Positions 24,069 through 32,750 of a stretch of DNA of 64,000 nt are shown here, piece after piece. The stretch spans positions 1,984,001 to 2,048,000 of the forward strand of contig CBDIDG010000005.1 of NCBI GenBank assembly GCA_965277615.1, read 5' to 3'. Source of the stretch: Bog-532 sp965277615 (GTDB taxonomy: Bacteria > Actinomycetota > Actinomycetes > Streptosporangiales > Streptosporangiaceae). The notes below the pieces were generated by a model. It searched no databases, was not told where the DNA came from, and was given only the letters and a program-made list of their open reading frames with translations. A program made the translations under genes and the position numbers. Numbering within the stretch: position 1 is the stretch's first letter; the number at the start of each line of letters is the position of its first letter.

Positions 24069-26018
24069 ATGCGCCTGACCAGGATGCGCCTGAAAAACTT
24101 CCAGTGCTTCGGGACGGAGCCTACGGTAGTCGACTTGCAGGCCATGACGTACTTGCTCGGGCCGAACGGGGCTGGCAAGACCACGGTCTTAACTGCCTTG
24201 TGTCGGATGTTTGCGATCGACCCCCAGATGCGGCGGTTGAGGCGCAGCGATTTTCACGTCCCTTTCGCGCCTGGGAGCAGCGACGCACAGGCAAGCACGC
24301 TTCTGTGGATCGAGGCCGACTTCGAGTTCCCCGAGTTGGCCAGCGGAGCACCCGGGGCCAGCGTTCCGTCGTTCTTCGCGGATATGCGCATGGACCGTCC
24401 GGGCGAGGTACCCAAGCTTCGCGTGCGGCTGACGGCACGACGCGACGATACCGGAGATGTCGTCAGCGACCTCGACTTCGTGAACGAAACCGACGAGAAC
24501 GGCGAACCGCTCCTCACAACCAGGCTCGGCAAGTATGAGCAGGCCAAGATCCAGGTGCACTACCTGCCCGCCCGCCGAGATCCGGCAGACCACTTCGCCC
24601 ATACCAGTAGCACTTTGCTGGGGCGCTTGCTGCATTCCGTGGACTGGAGTGCCGAGGAGGAGATCGTCTCAGAGCTGAGCGGGGAGCTGAGCAAGTCGCT
24701 CGCCGCCAATCCAGCCATCATGTCGCTGGGCCAGCAGCTGACGGCTACCTGGAACAGACTGCACACGGGGTCGTTTTTCACTACCCCGTCCGTCACCTTC
24801 ACCGGGTCGGATATTGATGCCCTACTGCGGTACCTAGATATAGCGTTCGATGCCGCACCCGATGGCGGCCCCGTAAATTGGACCCGCCTCAGCGACGGAC
24901 AGCAGTCACTGCTGTACCTGACCATGGTCCTTGGCCTGCATGACCTCGGGACTCAGGTGCTCCAGCGGAATGTCCGCACTGTCAGCCCGGCAAAACTCCG
25001 CCCGGCCGCGTTCACGCTCATCGCACTGGAAGAACCGGAGAATAGCCTCTCGCCTCACTACACGGGCCGAGTGCTGGAAACCCTGAGAGCGTTTTCTCTT
25101 TATCCGGACGCACAAGTGGTCGTGGCTACGCACTCGCCCTCAGTTGTACGCCGGGTACCGGCCGAGTCCATTCGCCACCTTCGGCTGGACACCAGTCGAC
25201 GGACGGTTGTCACGACGATCAAGTTGCCGACGGAATCGGACGAGGCGTATAAGTTCGTGCGCGAAGCCGTCGAGGCGTTCCCGGAGCTGTACTTCGCCCG
25301 GCTAGTCATCCTCGGCGAGGGCGACAGCGAGCAGATCGTCCTTCCGCGGATGCTCCAGGTGGCCGGAGTGTCATCCGATCTAAGCTGCATCTCGATCGTC
25401 CCACTGGGCGGCCGGCACGTGAATCACTTCTGGCGTCTGCTGGGCAGCCTCGAAATCCCCTACATTACGCTCCTCGACCTTGACACGGCCCGGTAGGGCG
25501 GGGGATGGGGCCGTATTCGGTATGCCCTGGAGCAACTCTTGGAGCATCCAACGGCCTGGGTAACCGGAAAGGGCCTTAAAGCGGAAAACTTGGGCAAGCT
25601 GCCCTCGTGGGACGATCCTTCAGAGCTTCTCGGAGAATCTGCAACTGGGCGAAAGATCCTGGAGCTACTTGAGGAGGGCGGCGTTTACTTCTCATCGCCG
25701 TTGGATCTCGACTTCTCGATGCTCAGCGCATACCCAGGCGCCTATGGTCTTCGAAATGAGAATGTTGGCCAGCCTGATGCGGATATTCTCACCGCAGTGC
25801 TCGGGAAAGCCAGAAAGCTGGATACGGAGCAGTACTCGCCCGAGCAGAAAGAGCTTTTCGCCGAGTACCACCGGATGTTCAACAAGGGCAGCAAACCCGT
25901 TCAGCATCTTACTGCTCTATCACGCCTATCCGATGGCGAGCTTGCGGCGGCGATTCCCCCGGTCATGTCCCGGTTGGTTGCAGCTGCGAAAGCCCGGCTC
26001 GCGGAGCTGCCCGAATGA
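24069..26018 (+). pseudogene. gajA: Gabija-like GajA (OLD ATPase/TOPRIM endonuclease) with in-frame amber codon
   Basis: A single frame of 650 codons is broken only by TAG at 25494-25496. Before it: ABC/SMC-type ATPase with Walker A LLGPNGAGKTT, signature LSDGQQSLLYL, Walker B FTLIALEEPENSL and the switch ATHSPSVV. Then comes a TOPRIM start: LVILGEGDSEQIVLPRML and ITLLDLDTAR. After the stop the frame continues exactly where a TOPRIM domain should (GGGWGRIRYALEQLL) to 26018. In Gabija, GajA is a nucleotide-sensing DNA endonuclease working with GajB. The 4-bp overlap with gajB shows the operon is intact. The stop could be an inactivating mutation, a suppressed codon or a sequence error. Confidence 0.8.
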
Positions 26019-27682
26019 ACCCCGAGCAATGGACACCTGCTGCAGGCGTCGTCCTAGAGCCTAACGCCGACAAAGCCTGCCGGGCGCAGCGGCGCAATGT
26101 TGCGGTAGCCGCCGGGCCCGGCGCAGGCAAAACCGAACTCCTGGCGCAGCGTGCCGACTTCCTCCTCCGCACGAATACCTGCCCCTATCCTCGGCGCGTC
26201 CTGGCGATTTCCTTCAAGGCTGACGCCGCAGCGAACCTGGGGGCTCGGGTCCGCGACCGGGTGCCCGCAGATCTGGCCAACCGTCTGGACAGCCATACTT
26301 TCCATGCATTCGGCCTCCGGCTTATCGAACGATTCCGTCCTGTCCTGTCAGGCGTCAGCGCGCTCGACCCCGGGTTCACCATCGGGAACGACCCAATTCC
26401 CCGCACGCAGATCACTTTCGGGGATTTTATTCCCCTTGCCACTGAAATCCTTGAGCAGAGCCCGCTGGTGCTGGCTGGGCTGCGCGCCACTTATAGCCAC
26501 GTGTTCCTCGATGAGTTCCAAGACTGCACTACGGATCAATACGCCCTAGTCCGCACGGCCTTCCTCGGCGCCGGGACTATCCTCACAGCGGTCGGAGACA
26601 GCAAGCAGAAGATCATGGGTTGGGCCGGGGCAGTCGACGGCATCATCAAAACCTTCGCCGACGACTTCAGCGCGGTTCCTCTCAACCTTTATCAGAACTT
26701 CCGGTCCCAGCCGCGGCTGCGGCGGATGCAAAACCGCATGATTGCTGCTATGGAGCCCGCAGCAGCTGTTCCGGAGGAAAGTCTCGCAGGCGACGGCGGT
26801 GAAATTCGGATCATGCGCACAGCCGACGAAATGCAAGAGGCAGCGCAGGTCACCGCGTGGATCAAGGCGCTCGTCATGTCCGGCACACCTGAATCTGAAA
26901 TCGCTGTCTTGTTCCGTAACCAACCCGACCTTTATGGCCTGGCTCTGCGCCGCGCCCTTGAGGACGCAGGGATCTCCTGCCGCGACGAACAGCGACTCCA
27001 GGATTTGGCCGCCGAGCCGCTGGCGCAGCTGCTGATCGCCTACTTGGAGACATTGGCCGGGATCCGCAACCCTGCGAGCTACGTACGCCTCTACCGCAGC
27101 AGGCTCTTTGACAACCGGGACGATGAGCGTCACTTCAGCATCCGGGCCTCTTGGGATGAACATCTTCAGGATGCTCGCGCTCTCGTCGCGGGCAACGGCA
27201 GAAGCCTGGCTGACAGATCCCTGCTCGATGAGCTGGGTTCAGGGTTTTTGAATTTCTTCGGTGCCCCTGCGATCGCTGCCCTCGCTCCCGGTTACGAGTC
27301 CCCCGCCCGGGTGGAGCAGATTTACAGAGATGTCATTGAACGTGTAGGTGAGATACTCGCCGCAGGTGATGCTCCTGTTAAATCGTTCGCAGTATTCGCC
27401 GCGCAAGACGGCGTCCGCGTAATGTCGATCCACAAGAGTAAGGGGCTCGAATTCGACACCGTCGTAGTCCCTGCCGTCGAGCACGAGATGTTCTTCGGCG
27501 ACCGCGCCGAGGCCCGGGCTGCTTTCTTCGTCGCAATATCCCGCGCGAAACGCAACCTCTTGCTCACATGCGCCAAAAATCGTCACTGGCCGCTTGGGGC
27601 CAAGCGCTGGAATTCCAGCCGAACCCCGTACCAGGAGTTCCTCGACTATGCACGCGACCCTGGCCTCCAGCCGGTTTCGTGA
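26015..27682 (+). CDS. gajB: Gabija-like GajB (UvrD/PcrA-type helicase)
   Basis: This 555-aa superfamily 1A helicase has every motif readable: I AAGPGAGKTELL, II VFLDEFQDCT, III ILTAVGDSKQKIMGW, IV LYQNFRSQPRL, V VRVMSIHKSKGLEFDTVVV and VI FFVAISRAKRNLLL. It overlaps the upstream OLD-nuclease gene by ATGA. In Gabija the helicase is activated by DNA ends or single strands and stimulates the nuclease. The gene is intact. It is shorter than a housekeeping UvrD, as expected for GajB. Repeat C follows. Confidence 0.88.
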   Translation: MNPEQWTPAAGVVLEPNADKACRAQRRNVAVAAGPGAGKTELLAQRADFLLRTNTCPYPRRVLAISFKADAAANLGARVRDRVPADLANRLDSHTFHAFGLRLIERFRPVLSGVSALDPGFTIGNDPIPRTQITFGDFIPLATEILEQSPLVLAGLRATYSHVFLDEFQDCTTDQYALVRTAFLGAGTILTAVGDSKQKIMGWAGAVDGIIKTFADDFSAVPLNLYQNFRSQPRLRRMQNRMIAAMEPAAAVPEESLAGDGGEIRIMRTADEMQEAAQVTAWIKALVMSGTPESEIAVLFRNQPDLYGLALRRALEDAGISCRDEQRLQDLAAEPLAQLLIAYLETLAGIRNPASYVRLYRSRLFDNRDDERHFSIRASWDEHLQDARALVAGNGRSLADRSLLDELGSGFLNFFGAPAIAALAPGYESPARVEQIYRDVIERVGEILAAGDAPVKSFAVFAAQDGVRVMSIHKSKGLEFDTVVVPAVEHEMFFGDRAEARAAFFVAISRAKRNLLLTCAKNRHWPLGAKRWNSSRTPYQEFLDYARDPGLQPVS

Positions 27683-27697
27683 CCTGACTTGAGAGCA

Positions 27698-27850
27698 GAG
27701 GAGGCTGAATGTGAAAAAGATTGCCCTGCTAGAAAGCTAATCGAACAGGTGATTCAGCTTTGACCGGTCCCCATCACAGTAGACCATGTAGCGAGGAATG
27801 ACCACCCAGAAAGCTCGCCGGAGACGAGTGTCTCTGCGCTCATATCCGGT
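27698..27850 (+). repeat. Intergenic repeat, copy C
   Basis: A more diverged copy: GAGGAGGCTGAATGTGAAAAAG, TAATCGAACAGGTGATTCAGCTTTGACCGG, TCACAGTAGACC and AATGACCACCC. It fills the gap between gajB and the convergent nuclease-like gene. Confidence 0.65.
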
Positions 27851-27910
27851 GGCGTAGGTGGCCGCAGGAGGAAATGCCACCGCTTCAGATGCTGCCGCGT
27901 GTTCAGTTGC

Positions 27911-30322
27911 TTAGCGCCGTCGGCGGCCTTTCTTCCGCTGGCCGCGGAGCTGGTGGGTAGCGCGTCGTGCGGATGGAGGGGTAGGCCGGTGTGATTCCTC
28001 GATTGACATCAGGCCAATTGCGTCTCCCAGCGAGTCAAGATCAGGGTCGTCCTCAGGCGCGTCGTTCATGTAGACCGTGCCAACGATCTGCCTGCGATGG
28101 TCGAGCAGTAGCCCGAGGCTCCGGTCAGCGCGCAGCTGATGCTTCTTGGCAGCCATGTAGGTCCGGAGCATTTCCAGCGCTTCGCCACGGGTCTGGTCCC
28201 GTGGCTGAGTGGCGGCGAAGAACATTGGATGGCCCCACAAGCCCGCGTAGGTGAAGCCAAGGGTGTGCCGCTGACCGTCGACCCTGGTCTGGTTCGCTAT
28301 ATCTCGCAAGGAGGCGACCAGTCTCTTTTGCGCCGCCCCTGCTAGTCCTAGTAGGTCGGCGCCGAAGCGGAGCCATCCGGGTTTCGGGGCGTCTGCGAGG
28401 AAGTCGACGATCTCCTCGGCGGCTGGGTAAGTGTTGAGCACTGGTTTGTCGGCCTCGTGGGGGCTTGTGCCCTCGATCCAGTACATCCAGGCGTCTAGCG
28501 GGTCGGTATGAGTGCCGATGATGGTCGGCCGGGCGTCCAACTGGTGCATCTTGCGAGCGTGTGGCCGCGCTGGGCCGGAGGTGGGGTGATTACGCCTGAC
28601 CTCCTCGGGGTCCGGCTCTACGTAGAGGCCACCATCCAGGAACAGCATGAATAGGTCGAGTTCGTCGGATCCCCGGTAATAGGTTGCGACGCCGGAGTCT
28701 GCCCTGCGCCGGAGCCAAAGCAGAAACTCGGCAGGCCGGTCGATGACCTTGCTGATGACCTCAAGGTCATGCAGCGAGGCGATCCAGGGCAGGCTTCCCT
28801 CCCCGAGCAGGCCGGCCTGCTGCAGGTCGCCGAGCGCAACCGCGAGCGGGCCGAAGTCGTCCATGCCGACGACGACTGTCCGGACTTCGCGGACGGCAGA
28901 GAGGTCGAGCCACGAGCCGTTGTCCAGCCATACCCCGCGGTTCCTTGAGATGAGCTGTTCCAGGCGCTGGGCCTGGTGGGCTCCCTCGCTGAAGATCTTT
29001 TTGATCTCGGAGGTTAGGCGCGCCTGGTCACCGCGCCGTGCCGGGTCGGCGATAGTGCGTCCCTTAACCTCAACGCAGATCGCGACATCGCCGATGACGA
29101 ACAGTCCGTCGCATTCTGTCTGGTTGCCGACAGCCTGTGGGCCGGGGCAGGCCGCACCCAAGGCGGCCACGTCCTGTCCTTGCTTCGGGCTGAAATAGCA
29201 GAGGTTCGGGTAAGTCGTCGGCGCACCGACCGCATGGGACACGGCGCCAAGGGCTGCGGCCTCGGAGACGTCAGCGCGGACGCGGTCATACCGGCGCCAG
29301 GCTTTGGCGTCGGCCTTGAGGGCTGTCTCCGCGATGACACGGAAAGAGTCAGTGCCGATCTGGTTGCCGGTCATGAGGTAATTGCCGTCCGGGTCTCGAA
29401 TGAGACACGTCCTGCCGAGCGGGTTGATACCACGCAGGAAGGCACAGACTGTCGCGGCAGCGTCTCGGGTACCGTCGAATTCGATACCGAAGGCATCGAG
29501 GACTGCTGCAGCCCGATCCACTCCCAGCCCCGATTCGTTTGCGATGTCGGACACGGTAAACGATGCGCGCTCACCTGGACGGAACATCAGATCCGACATC
29601 GATTCACGGAAGACCCGGATCTCATCCTCGGTCGGTTCTCGTCCTTCAGCCTGGCACCGCTTCATGATGTCGCTGGTCTCGTCTCGCAAGCTCGTGAGTT
29701 TCCGGCTGTATATCGCCTGTATCGCAGACCGGACTGTCGTGAACTCGCCGAACGTGAACCCGAGATGCTCCCCTAGCAGCGCGCTGATATCCGTCCGACC
29801 AAAGAGTGCGGCATCGTGCTCCACTTCAATCGAGTCATACCGAAGATTGCGAACGCCGACCAGGTACGACTGGTACTCCGATGTCAGTCGGGCTAGTGGA
29901 TCATCTGCGGCGAGCATCGCCGACGCGCCATGCATGAACTGCGCGAGCCTCAGCAGTCGCGTAGCGCTGGCATGCAGGTCATCGATCGCTTGGTGAGGCG
30001 CGGTCGACTCGCAGGTCTTCTCTTCTGGCTCCCTGCCCGGACGCGACAAGCAAACCAGCGAGACTAGGTCGATCGCAGCACCAATGCCGTCATAACCAGC
30101 CTCAAGTGCGAGCACCGGTACAATTGGCGCCTCCCGCATTCGCGTCAGCTCGATGACGTCGAACGCATCGAGTTCCCGAACCGTGGCAACCATGGCAGCA
30201 ATTCCCGCGTCGACCTCTTCGAAGAGCCGCCCCTGGAGGGCCTCAGGGCTTGTCAGATCGGCAAAAACCCCAAGATCACCGAGGGGGTCGCCGCCCAAGG
30301 CTTCCCAGACAGTGCTGCCCAT
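27911..30322 (-). CDS. Large protein with a PD-(D/E)XK nuclease core, candidate defence effector
   Basis: This 803-aa protein starts at the ATG at 30322 (MGSTVWEALGGDPLGD); the frame is open to 30463, but the extra 47 residues run into repeat D. The N-terminal half is helical and unassigned. Around residues 410-440 the sequence TECDGLFVIGDVAICVEVKGR fits a PD-(D/E)XK/NERD-type core (Asp, then Glu-Val-Lys). A helical, charged stretch follows. The C-terminal ~300 residues are unassigned and end in an Arg/Lys-rich tail (QRKKGRRRR). I do not recognise a named family. It lies alone on the minus strand between repeats C and D, beside Gabija, so a DNA-cutting defence role is a reasonable inference, not shown. 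Confidence 0.7.
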   Translation of the reverse strand: MGSTVWEALGGDPLGDLGVFADLTSPEALQGRLFEEVDAGIAAMVATVRELDAFDVIELTRMREAPIVPVLALEAGYDGIGAAIDLVSLVCLSRPGREPEEKTCESTAPHQAIDDLHASATRLLRLAQFMHGASAMLAADDPLARLTSEYQSYLVGVRNLRYDSIEVEHDAALFGRTDISALLGEHLGFTFGEFTTVRSAIQAIYSRKLTSLRDETSDIMKRCQAEGREPTEDEIRVFRESMSDLMFRPGERASFTVSDIANESGLGVDRAAAVLDAFGIEFDGTRDAAATVCAFLRGINPLGRTCLIRDPDGNYLMTGNQIGTDSFRVIAETALKADAKAWRRYDRVRADVSEAAALGAVSHAVGAPTTYPNLCYFSPKQGQDVAALGAACPGPQAVGNQTECDGLFVIGDVAICVEVKGRTIADPARRGDQARLTSEIKKIFSEGAHQAQRLEQLISRNRGVWLDNGSWLDLSAVREVRTVVVGMDDFGPLAVALGDLQQAGLLGEGSLPWIASLHDLEVISKVIDRPAEFLLWLRRRADSGVATYYRGSDELDLFMLFLDGGLYVEPDPEEVRRNHPTSGPARPHARKMHQLDARPTIIGTHTDPLDAWMYWIEGTSPHEADKPVLNTYPAAEEIVDFLADAPKPGWLRFGADLLGLAGAAQKRLVASLRDIANQTRVDGQRHTLGFTYAGLWGHPMFFAATQPRDQTRGEALEMLRTYMAAKKHQLRADRSLGLLLDHRRQIVGTVYMNDAPEDDPDLDSLGDAIGLMSIEESHRPTPPSARRATHQLRGQRKKGRRRR

Positions 30323-30455
30323 GATGGCACTCGTACCTGAGGGGGACTGGATCGGCTTCGCGCGACGCTTCGACACGGAGAAATGACTACCACGCAGGTC
30401 TGACGTTCGCCCAGACGCTATCCGTCCGCGCCAGGCGCAGCGATAGATGGGCCAC

Positions 30456-30530
30456 TCGGGCACCGTCGAGGATGAGCTTCACTGCCCTGCCCCAGGGCCG
30501 CGCCCGCCGGGCACCGAAGCAGCAGTCGAA
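30456..30530 (+). repeat. Intergenic repeat, partial copy D
   Basis: This copy aligns only with the tail of copy A: CGGGCACCG, GATGAGC, GGCCGCGCCCGCCGG and GAAGCAGCA. The remaining gap to 30754 is AT-richer and holds no gene that I can support. Confidence 0.5.
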
Positions 30531-30754
30531 ACAACGACGGTGGCCCCCTTCCCGACTCGTATCGCGCTAATTTCACCGCACCCCGACGTCACCACGCAGT
30601 GAGCTAATTGTTACCCCCGGAGACAGTACGCGGCATGGGTATACCAATTGCTTTAAGTCGGGCCGTCTGCTACGGCGAGCGGCCGAGCGGACAGCGGTGT
30701 TGGCGAGTCTCTGCACGGAGTCGAGGAAGTAATCAACAGGGGTAGAATTTTTTC

Positions 30755-31846
30755 GTGCCTGCGGCTCTGAACATCCCCATTGGAACCCGCTTTGGGAAGC
30801 TAACTACTCTCGCTCTGCCAGTCCGACGCGCTCCCGGAAGCGGCAAGGCTAGGCGTTACATAAAAGTCCGTTGCGACTGTGGCGCAGTGAAAGATGTCTC
30901 CGTCAACAACTTGACCTCCGGTCACACCAGCTCTTGCGGATGCGCGATGTCCAGCGGCGGTAGGAAGCAAAGCACTATCGCCATCGGAACCCGTTTTGGC
31001 AGGTGGACGGTAGCTGGCGGCCCTGTGTGGGAGTCAACACGCGGGGCGCGCTATGCCAAACGTGCATTCTATGAGTGCATATGCGACTGCGGCACCCGGC
31101 GTACGCTACTAGAACGCAATCTCGTATACAGCAGCCGGTCATGCGGTTGTGCACGAGCCGAAAGCATTGCGGCACTCACCGGTTCCACAAGAACGGGTAA
31201 ATACTTTACTACGCAAATTCCCCCTGGCACCCGTTTCGGACGCTTCACAACTATTAGCGAAACTTATATGGAGGTTCGCGGGAACGGCCGACGGTGGACT
31301 GTGGTGGACTGTCGTTGCGCCTGCGGAACTGAACGTACAGTAGCCACTGCTAATCTCAAAAATGGCAACTCGCAGTCTTGCGGATGCCTTCAACGCGACA
31401 AAATGTCGGAGATGCTAACTACGCACGGTGCGACCTTGGCTGTCAGGGGGGTGCGGGACGATCAAGACACTGCCCGCCTCTATCGGATTCTCCAGGGAAT
31501 GAAAGACCGCTGTAACCGCCCTGGCAATCCCGCATATAAGCGTTACGGCGGTAGGGGTATTAAGGTCTGCGCCGAGTGGGCGGACGACTTCCAAGCTTTC
31601 AGGACTTGGGCTTTCGCTCATGGATATGCAAATGGTTTGGAATGCGACCGGATTGACCCGGACGGCGATTACGGTCCCGATAACTGTAGATGGATCACTA
31701 AGCGGAAGAACATCGAGCACATGCGAAAAGCTTGGGACTCTGACCTTGACCAAAAGCTCATCATGACTGCAAAGAGCCGGGGAATTGGACCCTACGATCT
31801 GATTACCGAAGCCGTCCGCCGTTACTTGGGTCAAGTACTAGAGTAA
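30755..31846 (+). CDS. Triple zinc-knuckle repeat protein with phage-type C-terminal domain
   Basis: This 363-aa protein starts at GTG after AGGGG. It has three tandem ~75-residue units, each with G-T-R-F-G near its start, C-x-C-G in the middle (CDCG, CDCG, CACG) and NL...SCGC at its end, a zinc-binding arrangement. The C-terminal ~130 residues (LYRILQGMKDRCNRP, YKRYGGRGIKVCAEW, DRIDPDGDYGPDNCRWI) match a domain common in phage proteins and often annotated AP2/HNH-like. Codon use is clearly less GC-rich than its neighbours. It is probably a phage-derived DNA-binding protein; any nuclease activity is unproven. Confidence 0.72.
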   Translation: MPAALNIPIGTRFGKLTTLALPVRRAPGSGKARRYIKVRCDCGAVKDVSVNNLTSGHTSSCGCAMSSGGRKQSTIAIGTRFGRWTVAGGPVWESTRGARYAKRAFYECICDCGTRRTLLERNLVYSSRSCGCARAESIAALTGSTRTGKYFTTQIPPGTRFGRFTTISETYMEVRGNGRRWTVVDCRCACGTERTVATANLKNGNSQSCGCLQRDKMSEMLTTHGATLAVRGVRDDQDTARLYRILQGMKDRCNRPGNPAYKRYGGRGIKVCAEWADDFQAFRTWAFAHGYANGLECDRIDPDGDYGPDNCRWITKRKNIEHMRKAWDSDLDQKLIMTAKSRGIGPYDLITEAVRRYLGQVLE

Positions 31847-32051
31847 GAGCTGCAACCCACACCGCGGCAACCGTATCGGCCGCGATCAGTTGGCAGCCCT
31901 AAGCGACGCGCTGCTTATCGGAGTGCATACGTCAAGGTCGGATTGATCTAGCCCTTTTCATCACAATTCTCGGCCCGTTGGCGGCTGGTCAGGATAAGTT
32001 TGCTACCGACGATCCGTTGGCTTAAGAGAGTCAGGCGAATCCGGCAATCGA

Positions 32052-32750
32052 TCAAGTATCGGCTTGCGTCAACTGATCCTCATTAATGTTGACGCCAAGC
32101 CTTCCGCCGAATTGAACATTGAATCCCTTATATTTTGCGTAGGCGCGAAGTGTGCCTACAAATTCGGCATCGTCCGCTAGGGCATCGCCAATCTCTTCTG
32201 CAAATATTGACTTAACGTCTGGGTCCTCAGCTCTTGTCCATTTATCGATAAGAGCGGCCAACGATTGGATCCGCTTCGAACGCTCAATCAAGAGCTCCCC
32301 GCGAGTAGCCAATCTTAGTTTGGCGACCGTCCTCTCGCCAAGATCATCACCGGGTCGGCCCAGTATTAGAGGTCCGAGAAAGTCTAGGTGCTCCTCTGGA
32401 TCGTCCTGGTACGGATTAAGCAGAGGAGCAGTCACAGAATAGTAATCGCGCTTGAATGTATTACAGTTTGGACATGCCAAAGTCAGGTTGGGCCAATGTA
32501 CAACTAGATCTGGTCGAGTAGATTTTGGTAGTATATGCTCGACGTTCGGCGGTGCAACGTCCGCAATTATTCCTTCGCAATATGCGCATTTTCCAAATGT
32601 TTCCTGAACAAGCAATCTTACTATTGTTGCATTCCGCCATGGCGAGAACTTCGTGTGACCGGCTGCCTGCTCTGATATAAACCTGGTTGTCCAACCAGGG
32701 CCTTCGGTCGACAAAACCGACGGCTCATCTATCTTATTCAGACGGCGCAT
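32052..32750 (-). CDS. ptuB: Septu PtuB-like HNH endonuclease
   Basis: This 232-aa protein starts at the ATG at 32750, overlapping the end of ptuA by 17 bp; a longer frame upstream is antisense-free but unlikely because it lies inside ptuA. The HNH core is clear: CAYCEG, NVEHILPKSTRPD and NLTLACPNCNTFK, with two CxxC zinc pairs. In Septu, PtuB is the effector nuclease that PtuA binds and controls. Base composition is lower in GC than the window average. Confidence 0.85.
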   Translation of the reverse strand: MRRLNKIDEPSVLSTEGPGWTTRFISEQAAGHTKFSPWRNATIVRLLVQETFGKCAYCEGIIADVAPPNVEHILPKSTRPDLVVHWPNLTLACPNCNTFKRDYYSVTAPLLNPYQDDPEEHLDFLGPLILGRPGDDLGERTVAKLRLATRGELLIERSKRIQSLAALIDKWTRAEDPDVKSIFAEEIGDALADDAEFVGTLRAYAKYKGFNVQFGGRLGVNINEDQLTQADT

